DNA from: Pseudomonas sp. B21-056
Lineage (GTDB): Bacteria; Pseudomonadota; Gammaproteobacteria; Pseudomonadales; Pseudomonadaceae
Length of the DNA: 64,000 nucleotides
Assembly (NCBI RefSeq): GCF_026016325.1
Contig: NZ_CP087203.1
Span: 5,828,001-5,892,000, forward strand
Direction: 5' to 3'
Below, piece after piece: positions 7,766 to 15,233 of this stretch. The notes beneath the pieces were generated by a model. It was given only the letters and a program-made list of their open reading frames with translations. It was not told the origin of the DNA and ran no database searches. Position numbers and translations under genes: made by a program. Position 1 is the stretch's first letter. Every line of letters begins with the position of its first letter.

Positions 7766-7790
7766 AAAGCCGCGCATTGCGCGGTTTTTT
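7766..7790 (+). terminator. Intrinsic terminator after the tRNA remnant
   Basis: Stem CCGCGC/GCGCGG with a three-base loop is followed by six T residues (7785-7790). Confidence 0.85.
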
Positions 7791-7830
7791 CATGCCTGCA
7801 AAAACAGCGGATTCAGCCCATACACAGAAA

Positions 7831-9027
7831 TCAGCCAAAGGTTTTCATAAAAGGCTCAGCACAACGGCGGATCGCAGCCACCACATCAGGCGCCTGCTCA
7901 CAAAGCTCAGTCGAGCGAGCCAGCACACGCTCCAATGCCTGTAATTGATTGCGGATTATCGTTTCCGGCTCGGCGATGCCACATACCTGAGCGAAGTCCA
8001 GCACGCCTTGTCGGGAAGCAAATAAGGACTTGTTTCCAACCAGATCAAGTGCCAAAACGTCCGCAGGAATGTACGCCGTCGTATTAACGATATCGTAGGC
8101 CGGAGCCAAGCGTGCGTCGCGCTGGGTTGGCTCGGAGTACAACAGCCCGAAGTTTTTCAGATGGGCGTCACCATTACCAACGATACAGCTCAAGGTTACG
8201 ATGGCAAATAGTTGCGCCAGTGAATCCTCTATATGCTTCGAAGGGCAGAACAGGCGTATAGCCTTGGCGATAGCCGAATAGCTCTTGCTATATTTTTGCT
8301 CGGCAGGAAGCCCCATCAGTACTGCCATATCCTCAAAACCCACGGGATTGAGCTGTTCGTCCCGGTCAAAGCGGCGCATGACAAACAGTTTGGCATTATC
8401 GGAAAGGTAAAACTCTGGAACAGGAATTCCCGCTTCTCTGGCCACGGACATGCACAGGAATTCGTTGATGGCCAATCCGGGAAATTCATCACGACCGCTT
8501 TTGATGATCAGATCAGAGGTCTTCGAGGTGAAACGCTGTGTGGCGCTAGTCTGACGCTCTGGAACCAGGACTTTTGGCTGCACACCCGATATCCCAGCAC
8601 GCAAGATGTAGCGATCGACCAAATCGACGAAGATGTCCTCCGCACCATCCCAAGCCAGGATTTCCTCCAGCTTTTCTCCGGGAAACTCTTGACGTCGCAG
8701 GAGTGCATCAACGTTCGCAGAGGTGATTGCTACACGCCCGATAGGCGAGCTGCTGCCAGACAAGGCCAGCAGCAACATGGGATCGACGTTTGCCACTTTA
8801 GCCAAGCGATTACGCAACTGCTCCAGGACGTAACCCTCCGGCAAATTCATCTGGAAGATTGGGTGCAGGTCCCGATGACGGTACTCATCCAGACGTACTG
8901 GCATCAACAAGCTGATCGCCGCCTGTGCTGCCGCATCCTCACGGTAGCGAAAAAGATAGTGCCCAGCACTGCTGAGGATCTTTCCGCTGTCGCCTTCTGG
9001 CGTCGTGACCTGCAATGAGGCAACCAT
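7831..9027 (-). CDS. hipA: HipA-family serine/threonine kinase toxin
   Basis: Toxin kinase of 398 residues; E. coli HipA phosphorylates glutamyl-tRNA synthetase and causes dormancy. Motifs: GISGVQPKVLV (145-155, the loop with the autophosphorylated serine, here Ser147), LIIKSG (Lys176, ATP contact), VGNGDAHLKNFGLLY (catalytic Asp287 and Asn292) and PAYDIVNT (Asp312, metal ligand). All active-site residues are present. The start codon overlaps the hipB stop by one base, the usual antitoxin-first arrangement. Target identity is inferred from the family. Confidence 0.92.
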   Translation of the reverse strand: MVASLQVTTPEGDSGKILSSAGHYLFRYREDAAAQAAISLLMPVRLDEYRHRDLHPIFQMNLPEGYVLEQLRNRLAKVANVDPMLLLALSGSSSPIGRVAITSANVDALLRRQEFPGEKLEEILAWDGAEDIFVDLVDRYILRAGISGVQPKVLVPERQTSATQRFTSKTSDLIIKSGRDEFPGLAINEFLCMSVAREAGIPVPEFYLSDNAKLFVMRRFDRDEQLNPVGFEDMAVLMGLPAEQKYSKSYSAIAKAIRLFCPSKHIEDSLAQLFAIVTLSCIVGNGDAHLKNFGLLYSEPTQRDARLAPAYDIVNTTAYIPADVLALDLVGNKSLFASRQGVLDFAQVCGIAEPETIIRNQLQALERVLARSTELCEQAPDVVAAIRRCAEPFMKTFG

Positions 9028-9278
9028 CAGTCAAACACTCCTTGGATTTCATCCAGCGTGGGCATGGATGCAGGAATTACCGAAAGTTCGCAGTCCAGGG
9101 CTGCCACAACCCGTGCATAAGCAGCCATGCCCACCGAGAGGTCACCCTTCTCGATTGTGATGACTTTCTGCCGGGTAATACCAGCTAACCCCGCCAGCCT
9201 GGCTTGTGTCAGCCCACGATTGAGACGACGTTGCTTAAGCTGCTCGCCAAGCCGAACCGTGATGAGAGAATAATCCAT
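9027..9278 (-). CDS. hipB: HipB-like XRE-family antitoxin
   Basis: DNA-binding antitoxin of 83 residues that neutralises HipA and represses the operon. The helix-turn-helix is visible in LKQRRLNRGLTQARLAGLAGITRQKVITIEKG. ATG 9278 was chosen over upstream in-frame codons because the protein then begins directly before the HTH and the family is about this size. It is the first gene of the hipBA pair. Two GTATAC palindromes immediately upstream are likely its operators. Confidence 0.88.
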   Translation of the reverse strand: MDYSLITVRLGEQLKQRRLNRGLTQARLAGLAGITRQKVITIEKGDLSVGMAAYARVVAALDCELSVIPASMPTLDEIQGVFD

Positions 9279-9283
9279 GTTCC

Positions 9284-9319
9284 GTATACATAACAATGTG
9301 ATGTCGATGTAACGTATAC
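9284..9319. promoter_or_regulatory. Likely HipB operator pair
   Basis: Two GTATAC palindromes, each in the context CGTATACA, stand at 9284-9289 and 9314-9319, exactly 30 bp apart (about three helical turns), just upstream of the hipB ATG. The pairing suits cooperative binding by a dimeric XRE repressor. Confidence 0.55.
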
Positions 9320-9406
9320 AGAACTTTTCAAGTAAGGCAAAACAATTTTCTTCAAGATTAGAAAGCACATGCGCGTATAAGCACGCATTGCACGGCTTTC
9401 CTGTTT

Positions 9407-11899
9407 TTGAGAGGGTGGCCGCCTCACTTTGTCCATGCCTGTTACCCAGCCCCCCTCACCGAGACGCTCATCATCGCCACCCCCACCCTCCCCCGACTGT
9501 TCCTTGAGCTTTTCTGGCAACTCGCCATCCTGCTGGTGCCGGCCTTTTTCGTCACGGTCATGCCACCCCCGCTGGCACTACTGACGGTGCTGTTCTTCGG
9601 CCTGTTGATGGGCATCGCGGCGCGGCTGGGCTTTCTATCCGTGGGTCGGGGCTGTGCCCGGTTGATGATCGGCGCCGTGTTTGGCCTGGGTTTCAGCCTG
9701 GGCAGGGCGCTGCCCGAGTGGTGGGGTATCCTGGTGGCAATCGTCGCCATCATCGGCGGGCTCGCCTGTGTCAGCAAATGGGAGCGACGTCTTGGCCTGG
9801 TATCGGACCCTGTCAAAGGGCCAAGTGCCTGGGGCGGATCCGAGCCGCAACTGACTCCGGAGGGTGAGCCGATACGGACGTTCAACCATGGCGAAATCGC
9901 AATGGGCGGCCCGACCTATTGCGACTACCTGTTTCCCGATGGCGTACTCCTGCAAGGCCTTGGCGCTTCGGCGGTGTTCTCCAGCGACGGACGTTATTTC
10001 GCCGCGCCGGTGCCGTCCCGGCAGAGCTGGGGGCTGGTCGTTCTGGACCGTCAGCAGCGCCGGATCTACCGCTGCGACAACAGTGAATCCTGGGAACTGG
10101 ACACGCTGGACCTTGATAGCTTGAACGGTCGTTATAGCCCATTGGTCGACAACAGCGTTCGTACGACCCGGATCGATGAGCTGTTGCAAACCGCCAGCGC
10201 CGCCGATCTGGTACCCGTTGCCGATCTTTGGCTGGAACCGGGCTGGTATCCGGATGATATTGCGCACACCTTCGAGCGGCGCTCCGCTGACGGGCAACAA
10301 TGCCTGGTGGGCAACGTTGTATTGCCCCCCACTTTTCGCGATCTGCCTCAGCCCTTGGAACCGCTGCGTTCACCACGCTATGCCATCAGCGTCAATGGGC
10401 AGCCGTCTGGCTTGTTGATGGCCGCTGATACCGCATTGGTGTGGGGTACCGATCACCGCGCGTTGGTGTGTCGGGCTCAGGAACAAACCGGGCATCCAAG
10501 CGGCGACCGCTACTGGTTATGGCAGGTTGACCAGGGCTGGCGCGCACTGCCTTCGCCTTGGGTGAATAGCGATGCCGAACCCTCTTTTTATTGGTATGAC
10601 GTGGTGGGCCTCAACAAGCACCACGTACATATCGGGTCGTACCTCGACTACCCGCGTCCGTCTCTCGGCCGGTATGGCTATCGCCTCGACAGCATCCACA
10701 GCGATACCGAAATCCAGGCAGGCCATGACGCCCAGGGTCGGGTGCAGGTTGCCGAGTTTCAGTTGACCCGGATGAGCATTGCGATGCCGTTGGGCAGCCA
10801 GGGCCGGCGCGGTGAGTCGTTCATAGAGACGCAGCCGATGTCGGGCGGCGTCTGCGCTCAGCTGATCTGGCTTTGCGACAACAGCGAAGGGCTGGGCGCT
10901 TATCGCTGCCAGATCGGTGAGTGGCAACTGCCAGGACGTTGGTTACTGGATCATCGGGTCTCCGACTGCGGACGTTATCTGGCGTTGCTGCCATTTGCAG
11001 ACGCAATGACAGTCGCAACCCACGCAGCGGTTGTCGATGTGCAGGAGAAGTGCCTGTTGGAGGGCCCTCCGATGTGGGTGGCCCGCCTGCTCGATTTCCG
11101 CAATGGCTTGCTGAGTCTGGCGACGATCGGCGGCCGTCTGGATCAAGACCTGAACGGCAGCGCGCTGCAACGCTTCAATGTCCCTGCACCGAAGGTCGGT
11201 AGCGATCCGTCATTCTTTCATGCCGACGAACACTCCCGGCTGTTCTACAACACCGTGGAGCTACGGGTGAGCGACTCACAGTTATGCAGCGTTACCCCTT
11301 GGCGCCGGGTGGATTGTCCGCAAGCGGCCATTGCCGAGGGCGACTTCATCCAGCCCTCACCCGAGCAACGAGATGCCGCCTGGTTGTTCGGCAGCGACAC
11401 GGAATATGCCGATAGCTGGGTCCGTGCGAATACGCCGCGGCTCGGGGGCTACTTGTTGACCGCCTCCGGCTGTGCGTTGACTGACCTTGCGCCCTCGATG
11501 ATCTGGTCGCCGGACGGCCGCTATCTCGCGCTGACCCGCATGGCTACCGATGTGACAGAGCTTTGTGGGAGTTATCGCGGCTGGCAGTTGCTGCTACTCG
11601 ACGTTCAAGCGCACACGCTACGGGTGCATTCGCAATGGCTGGGCAACCGTCCGCTATTTGAAGGTTTTGACGACCAGCAGGTACACATCCGTTGTTTTGA
11701 ACGGGATTGGGAAGCGGAGGACGATGAGGACCCAGGTTCAATACACTCATTGCCACTGGCCCTTCTGCTGCAATTACCCACTGAACAACTGATCTGCCAG
11801 GACGGTTTCTGGCTCAGTGCTTCGCAAACGCATCTGGCGCCCCACTGGCGAGCATTGGCGTTACCTGCCATCAGCTATTTCGAGCCCAAGAGCCTGTAA
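9407..11899 (+). CDS. Large membrane-anchored protein of unknown function
   Basis: A frame of up to 830 residues. Residues about 35-120 contain three or four hydrophobic segments (WQLAILLVPAFFVTVM, LALLTVLFFGLLMGIAARLG, MIGAVFGLGFSLG, WGILVAIVAIIGGLACV). The remaining 700 residues are hydrophilic and contain repeats such as FSSDGRYFAAP and WSPDGRYLALT, typical blades of WD40/TolB-like beta-propellers. I therefore infer a membrane-anchored propeller. The start is uncertain: the first in-frame codon is TTG 9407, and an ATG at 9435 is in another frame. It lies upstream of the Lrp gene and is not obviously in an operon with hipBA. Confidence 0.65.
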   Translation: MRGWPPHFVHACYPAPLTETLIIATPTLPRLFLELFWQLAILLVPAFFVTVMPPPLALLTVLFFGLLMGIAARLGFLSVGRGCARLMIGAVFGLGFSLGRALPEWWGILVAIVAIIGGLACVSKWERRLGLVSDPVKGPSAWGGSEPQLTPEGEPIRTFNHGEIAMGGPTYCDYLFPDGVLLQGLGASAVFSSDGRYFAAPVPSRQSWGLVVLDRQQRRIYRCDNSESWELDTLDLDSLNGRYSPLVDNSVRTTRIDELLQTASAADLVPVADLWLEPGWYPDDIAHTFERRSADGQQCLVGNVVLPPTFRDLPQPLEPLRSPRYAISVNGQPSGLLMAADTALVWGTDHRALVCRAQEQTGHPSGDRYWLWQVDQGWRALPSPWVNSDAEPSFYWYDVVGLNKHHVHIGSYLDYPRPSLGRYGYRLDSIHSDTEIQAGHDAQGRVQVAEFQLTRMSIAMPLGSQGRRGESFIETQPMSGGVCAQLIWLCDNSEGLGAYRCQIGEWQLPGRWLLDHRVSDCGRYLALLPFADAMTVATHAAVVDVQEKCLLEGPPMWVARLLDFRNGLLSLATIGGRLDQDLNGSALQRFNVPAPKVGSDPSFFHADEHSRLFYNTVELRVSDSQLCSVTPWRRVDCPQAAIAEGDFIQPSPEQRDAAWLFGSDTEYADSWVRANTPRLGGYLLTASGCALTDLAPSMIWSPDGRYLALTRMATDVTELCGSYRGWQLLLLDVQAHTLRVHSQWLGNRPLFEGFDDQQVHIRCFERDWEAEDDEDPGSIHSLPLALLLQLPTEQLICQDGFWLSASQTHLAPHWRALALPAISYFEPKSL

Positions 11900-11913
11900 C
11901 ATGCCCACCACCG

Positions 11914-12396
11914 ATGCCCGCGCCGGAGCCCACCGTGCCTGACACCCGCCCTCCCGTTCTCGACGAAATCGACCGTCAACTGATCGCCGCCCTGCAAATC
12001 AATGCCCGGGAAAGCGTCGCCATGCTGGCTCGGCAACTGGGCATTGCCCGGACAACCGTGACCTCACGGCTGGCCCGGCTGGAAAAAACCAAAGTGATTA
12101 CCGGCTATGGTGTGCGCCTTGGACAGCGGGTGGTCGATGGCGGCCTGCAGGCCTACGTCGGCATCAAGGTCCAGCCGCGCTCTGGCAAGGACGTGCTGCG
12201 ACGCCTGAGCGCCATGGCCCAGGTCCAGCAATTGTGCGCGGTCAGTGGCGAGTTCGATTATGTGGCCTGGCTGCGCACGGATTCGCCGGAACAGCTTGAT
12301 CAGTTGCTGGACCAGATCGGCAGCGTGGATGGCGTGGAGAAGACCACCACCTCGATCATTCTCAGCAGCAAGATTGATCGGGGGCAGCCGGTCTAG
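11914..12396 (+). CDS. Lrp/AsnC-family transcriptional regulator, likely of davBA
   Basis: Feast/famine regulator of 160 residues. The N-terminal HTH spans about 16-62 (LDEIDRQLIAALQINARESVAMLARQLGIARTTV in two blocks) and the C-terminal RAM ligand domain follows (VGIKVQPRSGKDVLRRLSAM). The gene is immediately upstream of and co-directional with davB, a position known for Lrp-type regulators of lysine catabolism in pseudomonads. A lysine or related amino acid effector is inferred. The ATG at 11914 was kept; GTG 11935 is an alternative. Confidence 0.85.
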   Translation: MPAPEPTVPDTRPPVLDEIDRQLIAALQINARESVAMLARQLGIARTTVTSRLARLEKTKVITGYGVRLGQRVVDGGLQAYVGIKVQPRSGKDVLRRLSAMAQVQQLCAVSGEFDYVAWLRTDSPEQLDQLLDQIGSVDGVEKTTTSIILSSKIDRGQPV

Positions 12397-12417
12397 GGCT
12401 GTTTACCCCGAACTGAT

Positions 12418-12507
12418 GTGGGAGCGAGCCTGCTCGCGATAGCTTCGGCCGGGTCGAGCACTTCGTCGACAGACAAACCGCTATCGCGAGCAGGCTCGCT
12501 CCCACAA
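12418..12507. repeat. REP pair (inverted, BIME-like)
   Basis: Two copies of the palindromic unit GGGAGCGAGCCTGCTCGC face each other with about 40 bp between. The element fills the gap between the Lrp gene and davB. Confidence 0.9.
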
Positions 12508-12674
12508 GGGTTGCATTTCGTCATTATGTTTTTCGCACACATCATAATGACCCCTTACAAACCAAAACGACGACACATTGCGTCTTATTAACGTGTTTCA
12601 CGCTCTCTAGAATGGCTGGCATCTTTCCTATACTCAGACGCGAGCCAGCGTCGGGTCGCCCATCAAGGTCAGCC

Positions 12675-14357
12675 ATGAACAAGCACAATCGCCATCCAGC
12701 AGACGGCAAGAAGCCCATCACCATTTTCGGGCCGGATTTTCCTTTCGCCTTTGACGACTGGATCGAGCACCCGGCCGGCCTGGGCAGTATTCCGGCTGAC
12801 AACCTCGGCGCGGAAGTGGCGATCGTCGGAGCCGGGATCTCTGGTCTGGTGGCGGCGTACGAGTTGATGAAGCTGGGCCTCAAGCCGGTGGTCTATGAGG
12901 CGTCGAAAATGGGCGGGCGGCTGCGCTCGCAAGCGTTCAATGGCGCCGAAGGGGTGGTCGCCGAACTGGGCGGCATGCGCTTTCCGGTATCGTCCACGGC
13001 GTTCTATCACTACGTCGACAAGCTGGGGTTGGAAACCAAGCCGTTTCCCAACCCGTTGACCCCCGCCTCGGGCAGCACCGTCATCGATCTGGAAGGCCAG
13101 ACCTACTACGCACAGAAGCTGGCGGATCTTCCTGCGTTGTTCCAGGAAGTGGCCGACGCCTGGGCCGATGCGCTGGAGGACGGCTCGCGCTTCGGCGAGA
13201 TCCAGCAGGCGATTCGCGACCGTGACGTGCCGCGCCTCAAGGAACTGTGGAACACTTTGGTGCCACTATGGGACGACCGCACCTTCTACGACTTCGTCGC
13301 CACCTCCAAGGCATTCGCCAAGCTCTCGTTCCAGCACCGTGAAGTCTTCGGCCAGGTCGGCTTCGGTACCGGTGGCTGGGATTCGGACTTCCCCAACTCG
13401 ATGCTGGAAATCTTCCGTGTGGTGATGACCAACTGCGACGATCATCAGCATCTGGTGGTCGGCGGCGTGGAGCAGGTGCCCCACGGCATCTGGAAACACG
13501 TGCCGGAGCGCTGCGCACATTGGCCGAAGGGCACCAGCCTGAGTTCGCTGCACCTGGGCGCGCCCCGCAGCGGTGTGAAACGCATCGCTCGCGCCGACGA
13601 TGGCCGGTTCAGCGTGACGGACGTCTGGGGCGACACCCGTGAATACGCCGCGGTGCTGGTCACCTGCCAGAGCTGGCTGCTGACCACCCAGATCGAATGT
13701 GAAGAGCCGCTGTTCTCACAAAAGATGTGGATGGCCCTGGACCGCACCCGCTACATGCAATCATCGAAGACGTTTGTCATGGTCGACCGCCCGTTCTGGA
13801 AGGACAAGGACCCGGAAACCGGCCGCGACCTGATGAGCATGACCCTCACCGACCGCCTGACCCGCGGCACCTACCTGTTCGACAACGGCGACGACAAACC
13901 GGGCGTGATCTGCCTGTCGTACTCCTGGATGAGCGATGCGCTGAAAATGCTGCCCCATCCGGTGGAAAAGCGCGTGAAGCTGGCCCTCGATGCCCTGAAG
14001 AAGATCTACCCCAAAGTGGATATCGCCGCTCGGATCATCGGCGATCCGATCACCGTTTCCTGGGAAGCCGATCCGCATTTCCTCGGTGCTTTCAAGGGCG
14101 CCCTGCCGGGTCACTATCGCTACAACCAGCGCATGTACGCGCATTTCATGCAAGACGACATGCCGGATGAACAACGCGGGATCTTTATCGCCGGCGACGA
14201 CGTCTCATGGACACCCGCCTGGGTTGAAGGCGCGGTACAGACCTCACTCAATGCCGTGTGGGGAATCATGAAGCACTTCGGCGGTGAAACTCACGCCGAG
14301 AACCCGGGTCCAGGTGATGTATTCAATGAGATCGGTCCGATCGCACTGCCTGAATGA
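12675..14357 (+). CDS. davB: L-lysine 2-monooxygenase (flavin amine oxidase family)
   Basis: FAD enzyme of 560 residues that oxidatively decarboxylates L-lysine to 5-aminopentanamide, the first step of the aminovalerate pathway. The dinucleotide-binding motif is VAIVGAGISGLVAAYEL (48-64). The FAD-contacting C-terminal segment is GIFIAGDDVSWTPAWVEGAVQTSLNA. The sequence closely resembles remembered P. putida DavB, including NRHPADGKKPITIFGPDFPF near the N-terminus. ATG 12675 was chosen for that match and an AAGG site upstream. davA follows after 26 bp. Confidence 0.95.
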   Translation: MNKHNRHPADGKKPITIFGPDFPFAFDDWIEHPAGLGSIPADNLGAEVAIVGAGISGLVAAYELMKLGLKPVVYEASKMGGRLRSQAFNGAEGVVAELGGMRFPVSSTAFYHYVDKLGLETKPFPNPLTPASGSTVIDLEGQTYYAQKLADLPALFQEVADAWADALEDGSRFGEIQQAIRDRDVPRLKELWNTLVPLWDDRTFYDFVATSKAFAKLSFQHREVFGQVGFGTGGWDSDFPNSMLEIFRVVMTNCDDHQHLVVGGVEQVPHGIWKHVPERCAHWPKGTSLSSLHLGAPRSGVKRIARADDGRFSVTDVWGDTREYAAVLVTCQSWLLTTQIECEEPLFSQKMWMALDRTRYMQSSKTFVMVDRPFWKDKDPETGRDLMSMTLTDRLTRGTYLFDNGDDKPGVICLSYSWMSDALKMLPHPVEKRVKLALDALKKIYPKVDIAARIIGDPITVSWEADPHFLGAFKGALPGHYRYNQRMYAHFMQDDMPDEQRGIFIAGDDVSWTPAWVEGAVQTSLNAVWGIMKHFGGETHAENPGPGDVFNEIGPIALPE

Positions 14358-14383
14358 AACGGCCCGAATAAAAGGAGTTGTCG

Positions 14384-15178
14384 ATGCGTGTAGCCCTTTA
14401 TCAATGCCCACCGCTGCCACTGGATCCGGTCGCCAACCTGCAGCGCCTGCATCAGGTGGCGCTGGAGGCCAGGGGCGCCGATGTGCTGGTCCTGCCGGAG
14501 ATGTTCATGACCGGCTACAACATCGGTGTCGATGCGGTGAATGTATTGGCCGAGGTCTACAACGGCGAATGGGCGCAGCAGATCGGCCGCATTGCCAAGG
14601 CGTCCGGCCTGGCGATTCTTTATGGCTACCCTGAGCGCAGCGAGGACGGGCAGATCTACAATTCGGTACAACTGATCGACGCCCAGGGCGAACGCCTGGC
14701 CAACTACCGCAAGAGCCATCTGTTCGGTGACCTGGATCATGCGATGTTCAGCGCAGGCGATGATTCACTGCCGATCGTGAACCTCAACGGCTGGAAGCTC
14801 GGTTTCCTGATCTGCTATGACCTGGAGTTCCCGGAAAACGCCCGACGCCTGGCCTTGGCCGGCGCCGAACTGATCCTGGTGCCGACCGCCAACATGCAGC
14901 CCTACGGGTTCATCGCCGACGTTACGGTGCGCGCCCGGGCGATCGAGAACCAGTGTTTCGTGGCCTACGCCAATTACTGCGGTCATGAAGGTGAATTGCA
15001 GTATTGCGGCCAGAGCAGCATTGCCGCGCCGGATGGCAGCCGTCCCGCCCTTGCGGGGCTGGATGAGGCACTGATCGTGGGTGAACTGGACCGTCAATTG
15101 ATGGACCACTCCCGCGCCGCCTACAACTACCTGCATGATCGTCGCCCCAAGCTTTACGACGACTTGCACAAGCACTGA
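14384..15178 (+). CDS. davA: 5-aminopentanamidase (nitrilase superfamily)
   Basis: Amidase of 264 residues that converts 5-aminopentanamide to 5-aminovalerate. The carbon-nitrogen hydrolase triad is complete: Glu39 (VLPEMFMTGYN), Lys110 (NYRKSHLF) and Cys144 (ICYDLEFPENARR). The start at 14384 has AGGAG nine bases upstream; an in-frame TTG two codons earlier is less likely. It is co-transcribed with davB. The downstream aminovalerate genes davT and davD are not in this window. Confidence 0.94.
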   Translation: MRVALYQCPPLPLDPVANLQRLHQVALEARGADVLVLPEMFMTGYNIGVDAVNVLAEVYNGEWAQQIGRIAKASGLAILYGYPERSEDGQIYNSVQLIDAQGERLANYRKSHLFGDLDHAMFSAGDDSLPIVNLNGWKLGFLICYDLEFPENARRLALAGAELILVPTANMQPYGFIADVTVRARAIENQCFVAYANYCGHEGELQYCGQSSIAAPDGSRPALAGLDEALIVGELDRQLMDHSRAAYNYLHDRRPKLYDDLHKH

Positions 15179-15233
15179 TTGAGAACGTGCTCCAATCCGC
15201 TAGCATGAGCGCATCTCTGCCTTGGAAGCGCTC

